A DNA stretch of 43,504 bases from Verrucomicrobiia bacterium (GCA_019634625.1 JAHCBA010000050.1:1-43504), one strand, 5' to 3'; shown: positions 20,175-28,403, numbered from the stretch's first letter. The notes: generated by a model not told the origin, from the sequence alone. Numbers and translations are program-made.

Positions 20175-20353
20175 GTCCGGTCCCGTTCATCCCGGAGTTG
20201 TGGGTGAGGAGGCAGCGAATCGGAGGGACGAGCTCTGCGAGTCCTCAATCCATCGCTCCACACCGTTGCGGCCTCGTGGAACTCGGCCCTCCGAAGCGCC
20301 GCTTGGCGGAGTTCGCACCCCGCCCATAACGCAGGGATGCACCGAGTCCGGTC
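20173..20353 (-). mobile_element. MITE-like element, copy D (20183-20343) with perfect 10-bp direct repeats
   Basis: Opposite orientation to copy A. Ends are GTTCATCCCGGAGTTGTGGG (20185-20204) and CCCATAACGCAGGGATGCAC; the inner arms GGAGGGACGAGCTCTGCGAG and CTCGTGGAACTCGGCCCTCC pair well. GAGTCCGGTC is repeated exactly at 20173-20182 and 20344-20353. The left repeat overlaps the last two bases of the oxidoreductase stop codon, so the element went in directly behind that gene. Confidence 0.85.
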
Positions 20354-20801
20354 AGGTCTTATCCGGAGGGTGCTGGGCGGCCGGCAGGGTGTTGATCATC
20401 CAGCCGACGCCGAAGCGGTCGGTGAGCATGCCGAAGCGCGGGGACCAGAAGGTCTTCCCGAGGGGCATGGTGACCTGACCGCCTTCGGCGAGGGCGGCGA
20501 AGGCGCGGTCCGCGTCGGCTTCGGAGGCGACGGCCAGGGACAGCGAGAAGCCTGAGAAGGAGGCGCTCTCGGGTCCGCAACCGTCCGAGGCCATGACGAG
20601 GCTTCCGCCGATGTGGAATGAGGCGTGCATGACCTTGTCTTCCCATCCCGGAGGGGTGGTGCCGGGGGGCGGGGCTTCCGGGCTTTCGCGGAAGCGCATC
20701 AGCATTTCCACTCGGGCACCGAGGGCCTTCTTGTAGAACTCGACGGCCTCCTCGCAGCGGCCGTTGAAGAACAGGTAGGGTTGGATGAGGGGCAGGTTCA
20801 T
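20352..20801 (-). CDS. PhnB-like VOC-superfamily protein
   Basis: 149 residues. The opening IQPYLFFNGRCEEAVEFYKKALGA and the closing GKTFWSPRFGMLTDRFGVGWMIN are hallmarks of the PhnB-like group (glyoxalase/bleomycin-resistance fold, once annotated as 3-demethylubiquinone methyltransferase). The protein forms a beta-alpha-beta-beta-beta sandwich, usually a dimer. No catalytic activity is established for most members. It starts 21 bp after the YCII-like gene, so the two are probably co-transcribed. Copy D of the repeat sits directly downstream. Confidence 0.88.
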   Translation of the reverse strand: MNLPLIQPYLFFNGRCEEAVEFYKKALGARVEMLMRFRESPEAPPPGTTPPGWEDKVMHASFHIGGSLVMASDGCGPESASFSGFSLSLAVASEADADRAFAALAEGGQVTMPLGKTFWSPRFGMLTDRFGVGWMINTLPAAQHPPDKT

Positions 20802-20822
20802 GGGATGGGTGAGGAACGGAGT

Positions 20823-21233
20823 TCAGGCGTGGGCAAGGGAGGCGTGTTGGGAGCGGACGCCGATTTCATCGGCGATGGGGCATTGCGGAGCGACGGGGCG
20901 GACTTCAACGCGGATGCCGTGGGGAAGGCCCGGGCAGTCCTTGGCGATGGCCACCGCCTCGTCCAGGGTCGCGACGTTGAGCAGGAAGTATCCGCCGATG
21001 GATTCCTTCGACTCGGCGAAGGGACCGTCGGAGACGACCCGGTTCCGGCCGGCGACGATCTTGCCGACAGGTTCGAGGGGATTGCCGGCGAGGGCGATGC
21101 CTTCGTCCTTCAGGCGGTTGAACCAGGTCATCCACTGGTCGAAGACCTGCTGCATTTGTTCGGGCGAAAGGCCCTGGTACCAGTCGGTGCCGCGGAAGAT
21201 CAGCATGTGGCCGTGATGGGATGGGGTGCTCAT
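20823..21233 (-). CDS. YCII-related (DGPF-domain) protein
   Basis: 136 residues with the defining motif VSDGPFAESKESIGGYFLL (about residues 67-85). YCII/DGPF proteins are small alpha-beta dimeric folds. In actinobacteria and proteobacteria they are commonly encoded with an ECF sigma factor, but none is seen here. The N-terminal MLIFRGTDWYQGLSPEQMQQVF is the usual first strand and helix. It shares a transcript with the PhnB-like gene downstream and may be read with the VOC gene 248 bp upstream. Function is unknown; a role in stress or antibiotic response is only suggested by the company such genes keep elsewhere. Confidence 0.85.
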   Translation of the reverse strand: MSTPSHHGHMLIFRGTDWYQGLSPEQMQQVFDQWMTWFNRLKDEGIALAGNPLEPVGKIVAGRNRVVSDGPFAESKESIGGYFLLNVATLDEAVAIAKDCPGLPHGIRVEVRPVAPQCPIADEIGVRSQHASLAHA

Positions 21234-21481
21234 GGGAGGTCGGTTCGATTTCTATTTGGGAGGCAACATGAATTGCCCCGGTTCGACAAGGCAACGAATG
21301 GCCGGCAGCCGTTGGGACAATAAAGTGCAGGGTTTCCCAGTGGGCGGATTGTGGGTCTGCGTAATGCCAGTAAACGGTGCATGGCTCCTGGACCGTGGAG
21401 CCTTCGCATAAAGGGGGGGGTGGCTGCTTGGGGGAACGGTGGCCCGGTCCGGGGCGGATGAGTCGCGGCGCAGCGGGGCGC

Positions 21482-21859
21482 TCAGGCGTGACCCGCATTG
21501 CGCTTGTGGATGCAGAGGGCATTGCCATCGGGATCGAGAACGAAGGCCATGCGACAGACGGGGGTGGCGAAAGGTTCCATGTGGAAGGGGACGCCGTGGC
21601 GGCGCAGGTGGGCGATGGCGGCGTCGAAGTCGTCCACTTCGAGGCCCACACTGCAACCGGAGGAGGTCGGGTTCCACTCGGGTGCGCCGGCGCCGAGGGA
21701 GAGGGTGCCACCGGCGATGTCGTACTCGGTCCATTGCATGCCTCCCGGTTCTCCGACGGACGAAGAGGGGGACAGCCCGAGGATCTCCTCGTAGAAGCGC
21801 CGGGCGCGGGCCATGTCGGTGACCGGGTAGCAGGAGAAGGCGATTTCGGTGATTTTCAT
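21482..21859 (-). CDS. VOC-family (glyoxalase/dioxygenase fold) protein
   Basis: 125 residues. The two beta-alpha-beta-beta-beta modules are visible: IAFSCYPVTDMARARRFYEE and, after the linker, VGLEVDDFDAAIAHLRRHGV ending in FVLDPDGNALCIHKRN. In metal-dependent VOC enzymes the module ends carry His/Glu ligands; here the first-strand histidine position is F/S and the C-terminal glutamate position is C, so a metal-dependent activity is doubtful. It lies directly downstream of tRNA-Leu on the same strand and heads the group of three small proteins. The substrate is unknown. Confidence 0.85.
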   Translation of the reverse strand: MKITEIAFSCYPVTDMARARRFYEEILGLSPSSSVGEPGGMQWTEYDIAGGTLSLGAGAPEWNPTSSGCSVGLEVDDFDAAIAHLRRHGVPFHMEPFATPVCRMAFVLDPDGNALCIHKRNAGHA

Positions 21860-21870
21860 GGAGGGGGGGA

Positions 21871-21958
21871 TGGTGCCGATGGCGGGACTTGAACCCGCAC
21901 GGCCGTTTCCGGCCAGGGGATTTTAAGTCCCCTGTGTCTGCCATTTCACCACATCGGC
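21871..21958 (-). tRNA. tRNA-Leu (anticodon TAA)
   Basis: Read on the minus strand, the molecule starts GCCGATG (21958-21952) and ends CATCGGC plus A and an encoded CCA (21871-21873), giving a 7-bp acceptor stem. The anticodon arm is GGGGA-CTTAAAA-TCCCC, with TAA in the loop. A long variable arm (GGCCG-GAAA-CGGCC) marks it as a class II tRNA, and the T arm GCGGGTTCAAGTCCCGC is canonical. All expected leucine features agree. Confidence 0.97.
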
Positions 21959-22467
21959 GTCGTTGAGTTGCCGTGGGTCGAACGTCATCGTGTTCCGATT
22001 GCCTGCGTAGGGCGCAGGGCATCCGGCGGAACGAAACACGTGGCCACGCGTTGCGGCCTTCACGGCGGGGGGCACGCTACCTCCCGGCCTTCGATGGCCG
22101 CAAGCAGCGGGTGCGCGGGCTGTGGAACGCCGCGGTTCGGCAGGTGGACTTCAACCCGGCCCTGCAATCCCTCGGTCGCTGGCGCCTCGACTCTGAACCG
22201 GAATCCGGCAATCCGGACGGGCCTTTCGACTTCGCCGCAGCCGGACCACGGCGACGTATCGCCGCACCGGTTCTTCCGGCTCATGGAGGAGCCCTGACCC
22301 GTTCCGCTGAATCGAGGGGGCCGGGGCACTGGGATCGAAAGGAGGCTCAAGGGAGCCGGGTTCATGCCGATGATAAGCCTCGGTTTTTGGCCCGAGGCCC
22401 CATGTGACGGGCGCTCTGGCAACGGAACGTGGGGTGGTGGGTGTACAATCCAACCTGGTAGCGAGCG
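21959..22467. other. 509-bp intergenic region upstream of the chemoreceptor
   Basis: No intact gene is supported. A frame on the plus strand at about 22060-22140 reads RYLPAFDGRKQRVRGLW, which resembles the N-terminus of tyrosine integrases seen in Verrucomicrobia, but it soon runs into unrelated low-quality sequence; this may be a remnant. At 22377-22398, GCCTCGG and CCGAGGC form a 7-bp hairpin in the receptor leader. TACAAT at 22444-22449 could be a -10 box, with no convincing -35 partner. Confidence 0.35.
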
Positions 22468-24534
22468 ATGATCATGAAGGTTCAAACATTGAGAGCGAAA
22501 TTGATACTTTTGCTGGCGTTGCCAGTGCTGGGACTCGCGTTCTTCGGCGGGCGTGGGGCGTGGGAGAAGTGGCAGACCGAGCGGAGTTACGCGCGGTTGG
22601 AGGTGCAATCGGGCGTCCTGCAGCAGGTCGGGGACCTGGTTCACGAACTCCAGAAGGAGCGGGGACGATCGGCGGTGTTCGTCGGGAGCCGGGGGGCCCG
22701 GTTCGCCGAGGAGCTGATCACGCAGCGCCGGGCGAGCGATGTGGAGTTGAGCACGTTTCAGCAGCGCGCCGAGGCGGTGTCAGGACTGAACCTCGGGCGG
22801 GTGTTCGACGAGGGTCTGACGGCGGGTCGGGAGGCGCTGGGCCGGCTGGCGGGCCGGCGTGGGGAGATTTCGGCGTTTCGGATCACCGGGGCGGAGTCCA
22901 CACGGTATTTCACGGAAACCATTGCGACACTGCTGGACCTGGCCATGGCGGTGGCCCTTTCGGTGGAGGACCCGCAGGTGGCGCGGGGGATGTTCGCCTA
23001 TGTCGATTTTCTGAAGGGAAAGGAGCAGACCGGGATTGAGCGGGCGGTGATGGCCACGGTGTTCAGCGAGGACCGGTTTACCGGGGACGCGTTTGCGCGG
23101 ATCAGCCGGATTCTGGCGGTGCAGGAGACGTACCTGACCCAGGCACTGAGCTTTTCGACCGGGGAACAGCGGCAGTTCTACGCCGACACCATGCGGGCCC
23201 CGATCGTCGAGACGGTGTCGGCGATGCGGGAGGGCGCGTTGGCGAAGGCGCAGGAGGGGGGCTTCGGCGTGACCCCGCACGTGTGGTACGACGCCATCAC
23301 GGAAAAGATCGACCTGATGAAGGGGATCGAGAACCGGTTGGCTGCGGACTATCGAAATCAAGGCGTGGTGCTGCGGAGGCAAGCCCGCAACGCCTTCCTG
23401 ATGTTTGCTGCGGCGACGCTGGCGATCGTGGGCCTGACCGTGGCGCTGGGCGTGGCGATCATCCGGTCCATTACGGCGCCGCTGCGGCGGGTGATCGTGG
23501 AACTGACCACCGGATCGGACCAGGTGACGGCCGCGTCCGCCCAGGTGGCGACGGCGAGCCAGTCCCTGGCGGAGGGGGCCAGCGAGCAGGCGGCATCGCT
23601 CGAGGAGACCGGGGCTTCGCTGGAGGAGATGTCGAGCATGACCCGGCGGACGGCGGATCACGCCAGGGGCGCGCAGACGTTGTCGAACGAGACGCGGCTG
23701 GCGGCGGAGACGGGGGCGCAGGACATGACCGAGATGAGCGGGGCGATGGATGCCATCAAGGTTTCGAGCGACAACATTGCGAAGATCATCAAGACCATCG
23801 ACGAGATCGCCTTCCAGACCAACATCCTCGCCCTGAATGCGGCGGTGGAGGCGGCGCGGGCGGGGGATGCGGGACAGGGATTCGCGGTGGTCGCGGACGA
23901 AGTGCGGACGCTCGCGCAACGGAGCGCGCAGGCGGCAAAGGAGACCGCCCAGCGCATCGAGGACTCGATCGAGAAGAGCGAGCGGGGCGTGCGGATCAGC
24001 AGCAAGGTGGCCGACGGATTCCAGGAGATCGTGCGCAAGGCGCGGCAGGTGGACGAATTGATCGGGCAGATTGCCGGCGCCTCCCAGGAGCAGAACCAGG
24101 GCATCGCCCAGGTCAGCACGGCGGTCAGTCAGATGGACCGGGTGACCCAGGCCAATGCGGCCAGCGCGGAGGAGAGCGCCAGCGCCGCGGAGGAACTGAG
24201 CGCCCAGGCGGAGACGCTCCGGCAGGCGGTGACGGAATTGAACCGCCTTGTCGGAATTCACGGCGGAGGAGCGCCGGCCGGAACATCGGAACCGAAAGCA
24301 CCTTCCCGGGAGGAACATCGAACGATCCATGGGGCCAAACCGCAATCCGCGGCCCGGCCTGGATCGAATCGCATGGCGGCCGGAGCGCCGGCGAATCCGC
24401 CGGTGAGACGGGCGTCGATCGCCGCGGCACCTGCCGTTCGCACCGGTGCGACCGCCGCTTCCGCGGCTTTGGTGCCGGGTTCCGGGGCACGGCGTTCGGA
24501 GTTGCCGATGGACGGTGACTTCAGGGATTTCTGA
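22468..24534 (+). CDS. Methyl-accepting chemotaxis protein with a NIT-like periplasmic sensor domain
   Basis: 688 residues. TM1 (about 11-28) is followed by a large periplasmic helical domain whose motifs LQKERGRSAVFVGS and YVDFLKGKEQTGIERAV fit the nitrate/nitrite-sensing (NIT) family. TM2 spans about 309-335, then a short HAMP region (ITAPLRRVIVELTTGSDQV). The cytoplasmic signalling tip IAFQTNILALNAAVEAAR with GFAVVADEVRTLA is fully conserved. The C-terminal tail (about 610-688) is low-complexity, rich in Ala, Gly and Pro, without a CheR-binding pentapeptide. No che genes lie nearby, so it must report to a remote CheA/CheW. ATG at 22474 is an alternative start. Confidence 0.94.
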   Translation: MIMKVQTLRAKLILLLALPVLGLAFFGGRGAWEKWQTERSYARLEVQSGVLQQVGDLVHELQKERGRSAVFVGSRGARFAEELITQRRASDVELSTFQQRAEAVSGLNLGRVFDEGLTAGREALGRLAGRRGEISAFRITGAESTRYFTETIATLLDLAMAVALSVEDPQVARGMFAYVDFLKGKEQTGIERAVMATVFSEDRFTGDAFARISRILAVQETYLTQALSFSTGEQRQFYADTMRAPIVETVSAMREGALAKAQEGGFGVTPHVWYDAITEKIDLMKGIENRLAADYRNQGVVLRRQARNAFLMFAAATLAIVGLTVALGVAIIRSITAPLRRVIVELTTGSDQVTAASAQVATASQSLAEGASEQAASLEETGASLEEMSSMTRRTADHARGAQTLSNETRLAAETGAQDMTEMSGAMDAIKVSSDNIAKIIKTIDEIAFQTNILALNAAVEAARAGDAGQGFAVVADEVRTLAQRSAQAAKETAQRIEDSIEKSERGVRISSKVADGFQEIVRKARQVDELIGQIAGASQEQNQGIAQVSTAVSQMDRVTQANAASAEESASAAEELSAQAETLRQAVTELNRLVGIHGGGAPAGTSEPKAPSREEHRTIHGAKPQSAARPGSNRMAAGAPANPPVRRASIAAAPAVRTGATAASAALVPGSGARRSELPMDGDFRDF

Positions 24535-24562
24535 GGTCCTGGCGCGTCGGCCGGGACATTGC

Positions 24563-24598
24563 ATGGCCCCTTCGCATCACGTGGTGCGAGGGGGCCAT
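24563..24598. terminator. Strong hairpin between convergent genes
   Basis: ATGGCCCCTTCGCA and TGCGAGGGGGCCAT pair at 13 of 14 positions around an 8-base loop, starting 28 bp after the chemoreceptor stop and facing the end of the rhodanese gene. There is no T-run. The position suggests a shared two-way transcription end. Confidence 0.5.
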
Positions 24599-24668
24599 CG
24601 GCGTTCCGGGGCATGGTTCGCGGAGGCCCGGTGATGGGCGCCCCGCAATGAGGGCCGGACCTGGTGGT

Positions 24669-25589
24669 TCAAGGCCCGGTGGCGACGGGGAGGTGCTTCA
24701 TGGCGGCGTACTCCTTCCAGGAGCCTTCGTAGAGCCTGACGTTCGGATAGCCGGCAAGGTGCTTGAGGTAGAACCGCAGCAGGCTGCCTTCCCGGGAGGT
24801 CCCGCAATAGACAAGGATGTCCTTGTCCGGGGTGAGCCCTGCGGCTTCGAGTTCGGGCGCCATCTCGGAGGGCGGTCGGAACTTGTGGGTGTTGGCGTCG
24901 GTCATGACGCGGGCCCAGTGGAAATGGATGGCGCCGGGAATGTGGCCTTGGCGGGGCCAGAGGTCGTCCTCGCCGCGGAACTCGAGCGCCGGGCGGGCGT
25001 CCACCAGGACGACACCGGGACGATCCTTGAGGGACATCACCTCGTGCACGCTGACGGCGATGCCGCGGTTCATGCGGGCGGGAAGGCGTCCGCGCGGGGT
25101 GTCGGGGTAGTCCTGGGTGGTGGCGAAACGGGCGCGGTAGTCGGGCCAGCCGCCGTCGAGGATGCGGATGTCGCGGACGCCGAACTTTTCGAGGACATGG
25201 GCGACCATGGAGGCGCTGAGGATTTCGTCGCCGGTGCCGCCTTCGGCGTAGAGCACATGGGTGCGGTTGCGATCGACCCCGGCCCGGACCAGGAGATGGC
25301 GGGTCAGGTCGTCGGGGAGATACTGGACCGGCACGCCGCGGTCGGTGCCGCGCAGGGTGTCGAAGTTGATGTGGTGGGCGGTGGGGAGGTGGGCGCGGAT
25401 GTAGTCCTTGTAGCCGCCGCGGGTGTCGAGGACGAGGGGGCGGGATCCGGGATCGGCGTGGTGAATGAGGGTGTGGACCTCTTGCGGGGAGATGAGGCCG
25501 ATCTGCGCTGGGGCCCGGGCGGCAAGGAGCAGGGCGGAGATGGATAGCGCCAGCGGAGCGCAGATGGGGATGGATCGGTGTGGGTGCAT
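24669..25589 (-). CDS. Exported two-domain rhodanese (SseA-type sulfurtransferase)
   Basis: 306 residues. The N-terminus (PLALSISALLLAARAPAQ) is a signal peptide ending in AxA, so the protein should be periplasmic. Two rhodanese domains follow: an inactive N-terminal one (VLDTRGGYKDYIRAHLPTAHHI) and a C-terminal one with LVDARPALEFRGEDD and the active-site loop beginning at C262, YCGTSREGS. The loop differs from the CGSGVTA of mercaptopyruvate enzymes, and the arginine in CxxxR resembles thiosulfate-type loops. It starts 17 bp after pstB on the same strand and is likely the last gene of the pst transcript, an unusual partner for phosphate uptake. Confidence 0.88.
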   Translation of the reverse strand: MHPHRSIPICAPLALSISALLLAARAPAQIGLISPQEVHTLIHHADPGSRPLVLDTRGGYKDYIRAHLPTAHHINFDTLRGTDRGVPVQYLPDDLTRHLLVRAGVDRNRTHVLYAEGGTGDEILSASMVAHVLEKFGVRDIRILDGGWPDYRARFATTQDYPDTPRGRLPARMNRGIAVSVHEVMSLKDRPGVVLVDARPALEFRGEDDLWPRQGHIPGAIHFHWARVMTDANTHKFRPPSEMAPELEAAGLTPDKDILVYCGTSREGSLLRFYLKHLAGYPNVRLYEGSWKEYAAMKHLPVATGP

Positions 25590-25606
25590 GGGAGGGGGGA
25601 TTCGAT

Positions 25607-26389
25607 TCAGTCTTCGGTTGGGTTGGAGTGGAGTTGGAAGGGAACGGGGGTGTCGTCGGGGTCCGGGGGAACGGAGTGGACCAGGGTGAGTTCGCCGGCG
25701 CCGTCGCGGGGTTCGAGGAGGGCGATGCGGTCGGCGAGGCGCCGGGCCTGGGGATGGTTGTGGGTGACGAGGAGGATGGCGCGGGTTTGCCGGAGGTGAC
25801 GGATCAGGGATTCGATGGCGTCGGTCGAGGCGGGATCGAGGGCGCTGGTGGGTTCGTCGAGGAGGAGGACCTCGGGTTCGACCGCGAGGGTGCGGGCGAG
25901 GCAGAGGCGCTGTTGCTGTCCGACGGAAAGGTGGAGGGCGGAGTCGTCGAGGCGGTCCTTTACCTCGTTCCAGAGGTGGGCTTCCTGGAGGGCGCGTTCG
26001 AGCCAGTAGGCGGCGTCGGCGCGGGAAAGTCGGACGAGATGGCGGCGTCCGAAGAGGACATTGCGGCGGATTGTGGTCGGGAAGACGACGGGTTGCTGGA
26101 AGATCATGCCCAGGCGGGCCCTGAGGTGGTTGACGTCGAGGGATGGGTCCCGGACCGGGCGGCCACGCCAGAGGATTTCCCCCTCGACTTGGAGGGTCGG
26201 GGTGAGGTCGATGAGGCGGTTGAGGCAGCGGAGGAGGGTGCTTTTGCCGGCGCCGGAAGGACCGAGGATGGCCAGGATTTCCCGTTCGCCGAGGCGCACT
26301 TGAATGTCGCGAAGGACGACGCGATCGCCGGCCCGGACGTGAAGTCTGCGCGTTTCGATCACCGCAGGGGCGGGGGTGGGGTCAGTCAT
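25607..26389 (-). CDS. pstB: Phosphate ABC transporter ATP-binding protein
   Basis: 260 residues from the ATG at 26389, which overlaps the pstA end by 8 bp (ATGACTGA). It powers phosphate import through PstC-PstA. Walker A is GPSGAGKST (43-51), the Q-loop IFQQPVVFP, Walker B VLLLDEPTSALDP, and the H-loop VTHNH. The signature, normally LSGGQ, here reads LSVGQQQ with valine at 156. This is rare at a position that contacts ATP, yet the following QQRLCLAR block is normal PstB. A longer frame upstream lies inside pstA and is rejected. No phoU gene is adjacent in the window. Confidence 0.93.
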   Translation of the reverse strand: MTDPTPAPAVIETRRLHVRAGDRVVLRDIQVRLGEREILAILGPSGAGKSTLLRCLNRLIDLTPTLQVEGEILWRGRPVRDPSLDVNHLRARLGMIFQQPVVFPTTIRRNVLFGRRHLVRLSRADAAYWLERALQEAHLWNEVKDRLDDSALHLSVGQQQRLCLARTLAVEPEVLLLDEPTSALDPASTDAIESLIRHLRQTRAILLVTHNHPQARRLADRIALLEPRDGAGELTLVHSVPPDPDDTPVPFQLHSNPTED

Positions 26390-27233
26390 GACGGGCCTCC
26401 TCATGGGCCCGGAGCCGGGCGGGAAGGGTGACGAGGCTGAGGCTGGCGACGATGGCCAGAAGGACGAGAGCCGCGGTCCAGACGCGGGCGGCGGCATCGG
26501 GATTGTAGGTGTCCTGGGCCAGGACGAAGATGTGGTAGGGCAGGGTGAGAACCGGGTTGTCGCGGATGCCGTTGGGGAGTGTGGCTCCGGCGAAGACGGT
26601 GGCTGTGAACAGGATGGGGGCCGTCTCGCCGGCGGCGCGGGCGAGTCCGAGGAGGGAACCGGTGAGGAGACCGCCGATGCATTGCGGGAGGATGACCGAG
26701 CGGACCACTTGGGAGGGGCGGAGTCCGAGTGCGGCGGCGGAATCGATCCTGGCCTGGGGCAGGGCCTGGATGCGGGTGGCAAGGGAGACGGCCACGGTGG
26801 GGAGCATCATGAGACCGAGGAGGAGGCCTCCGATCAGCCAGGATTTTCCCCAGCCGAGGAAGTGGACGAACACCAGGAGTCCGAAGAGACCGAAGAGGAT
26901 CGAAGGCACGGCATTGAGCAGTGAGAGGAAGGTGGTAAGGCGGCGGCGGGCGGATTCACGGCGCAGATAGACCGCCTGGGTGAGGGCGAGGCCGGTGGCG
27001 ATGGGCGTGCAGACGGCGAGGGCGGTGACGAGGAGAATGAGCGTGCCGAGAATGTTGTGCCGGACGCCACCGGCGGCGCCGGCCCGCTGCATGGGTTCGG
27101 AAAGGAAGGACCAGGAGAATGCGGGGAGACCGCGGGTGACGATGGCAAGGATGAGAAAGGCGAGGATGCCAAGGGCGATGAAGGCGCATAGGGCGGTGCC
27201 CCAGGTGAGGGTGCGGTCAAGGGCGCGGCGCAT
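26382..27233 (-). CDS. pstA: Phosphate ABC transporter permease PstA
   Basis: 283 residues, about six membrane spans (near 15-37, 70-92, 120-140, 145-165, 195-215 and 255-275). The cytoplasmic loop that docks on PstB reads AAALGLRPSQVVRSVILPQCIGGLLTGSLLGLARAAGETAPI, in which the EAA-type and AxGETAP motifs are diagnostic of PstA (segments ALGLRPSQVV and ARAAGETAPI). The ATG at 27233 overlaps the pstC end by 17 bp, and its own end overlaps pstB, so the three are translationally linked. The open frame extends 25 codons further upstream, into pstC; that extension is low-complexity and unlikely. Confidence 0.94.
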   Translation of the reverse strand: MRRALDRTLTWGTALCAFIALGILAFLILAIVTRGLPAFSWSFLSEPMQRAGAAGGVRHNILGTLILLVTALAVCTPIATGLALTQAVYLRRESARRRLTTFLSLLNAVPSILFGLFGLLVFVHFLGWGKSWLIGGLLLGLMMLPTVAVSLATRIQALPQARIDSAAALGLRPSQVVRSVILPQCIGGLLTGSLLGLARAAGETAPILFTATVFAGATLPNGIRDNPVLTLPYHIFVLAQDTYNPDAAARVWTAALVLLAIVASLSLVTLPARLRAHEEARHD

Positions 27234-28143
27234 GGTGGGAGGAGGGCCGCAGGAGGCGGGTGGCGAGGAGGGTGAGGACGGTGACGAGCAGGAGGGTGAT
27301 GAGGCCAAGGCCCATCATGGCGGCCCAGTGGAGCGGGTCGCCGTAGGCAAGATGGACCTCGGCGCCGACCAGTTTGCTGCCGAGCGTCTGTCCTGCTTCG
27401 GTGAGGGGACGAAGGGAGAGGAGGGAGGCCGGCCATTGGTTGTCCTGGCGGCCGACGACGAGGAAGACCGCGATGCCCTCGCCGAAGGCGCGGCCGAGCG
27501 CGAGCAGCACGGCGGCGACGATGCCACGGCGGGCCTCGGGAAGGCAGACCCGCAGGATGGTTTCGGCACGGGTGAGGCCGAGGGCCCGGGCGGCGCGGCG
27601 GTGGGCGGCGGGGACCGCACGCAGGGCGTCGTCCGCCAGGGTGGCGAAGGTCGGGAGGATCATCACCGCGAGAAGGATCCCTGCGGTGAGGAGGGTGTCC
27701 CCGCTGAGGGGGTCGAACGGGGCGAGGAGACGGACGACCCATTCCCGCAGGAAGAGGATCCCGAGCAGGCCATAGACGACCGAGGGGATTCCGGCGAGGA
27801 GTTCGAGGGCTGCCTTGAGGGGCATCCGGGAGCGGGAAGGGGCGATTTCGGCCAGGAAGAGGGCGGTTCCAAGACCGATGGGGACGGCCAGCGCCAAGGC
27901 GACGGCCGAGACGGCGAGGGTGCCGTAGATCATGGCGGCCGCGCCGAATTCCTGCTGCCGATGGAACCAGCGGGCGTCGGTGAGATAGCCCCAACCGGAA
28001 TGGCGCAGGACGGGGACCGTTTCCCAAAGGAACAGGCCGAGCAGGGCGAGCGCGAAGCCGACGGCCAGAAGGGTGCAGGCGAGGCTGGCCGACATGGTCC
28101 AGCTCCATCGGGGACGGGGATGCCGTGGGGCGAGGGGAATCAC
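27217..28143 (-). CDS. pstC: Phosphate ABC transporter permease PstC
   Basis: 308 residues from the GTG at 28143; the ATG at 28095 (MSASLACTLL) would give 292 residues and is a real alternative. PstC is the other half of the phosphate channel. The features are the N-terminal span followed by FGAAAMIYGTLAVSAVAL, the family's PSVVYGLLGILFL segment, and the coupling loop RAARALGLTRAETILRVCLP with ALGRAFGEGIAVFLVVG. About six spans are predicted. The gene is separated from pstS by 260 bp carrying a double-core copy of the repeat, which may lower read-through from pstS. Confidence 0.93.
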   Translation of the reverse strand: MIPLAPRHPRPRWSWTMSASLACTLLAVGFALALLGLFLWETVPVLRHSGWGYLTDARWFHRQQEFGAAAMIYGTLAVSAVALALAVPIGLGTALFLAEIAPSRSRMPLKAALELLAGIPSVVYGLLGILFLREWVVRLLAPFDPLSGDTLLTAGILLAVMILPTFATLADDALRAVPAAHRRAARALGLTRAETILRVCLPEARRGIVAAVLLALGRAFGEGIAVFLVVGRQDNQWPASLLSLRPLTEAGQTLGSKLVGAEVHLAYGDPLHWAAMMGLGLITLLLVTVLTLLATRLLRPSSHHAPRP

Positions 28144-28172
28144 AAGGCGGATGCGGACGGAGCGGTGACGTT

Positions 28173-28395
28173 GGAGGGGCGGGTTCTGGGAACGCGGCGT
28201 TGTGGGATCGGAGGGCCGAGTTCCACGAGGCCGCAGGGGAATGAAGCGATGGGATGAGGACTCGCGGAGCTCGTCCCTCCGAAGGTGAAGCTGGGTTGTG
28301 AAATCGGAGGGCCGAGTTCCACGAGGCTGCGGGGGAATGGAGCGATGGGATGAGGACTCGCGGAGCTTGTCCCTCCGGAGGGTTGGGAGGGGCGG
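28173..28395 (+). mobile_element. MITE-like element, copy E: tandem double core inside the pst operon
   Basis: Two inner-hairpin cores, 28209-28282 and 28305-28377, stand in tandem in copy-A orientation. Each pairs CGGAGGGCCGAGTTCCACG with a CGGAGCTCGTCCCTCCG-type arm. Only a trace of the outer end remains (GGCGTTGTGGGA at about 28195). GGAGGGGCGG appears at 28173-28182 and 28386-28395, consistent with duplication of the target, although the G-rich sequence weakens this. The location between pstS and pstC recalls REP hairpins that stabilise upstream mRNA in transporter operons. Confidence 0.75.
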
Positions 28396-28403
28396 CGCAT
28401 GGG

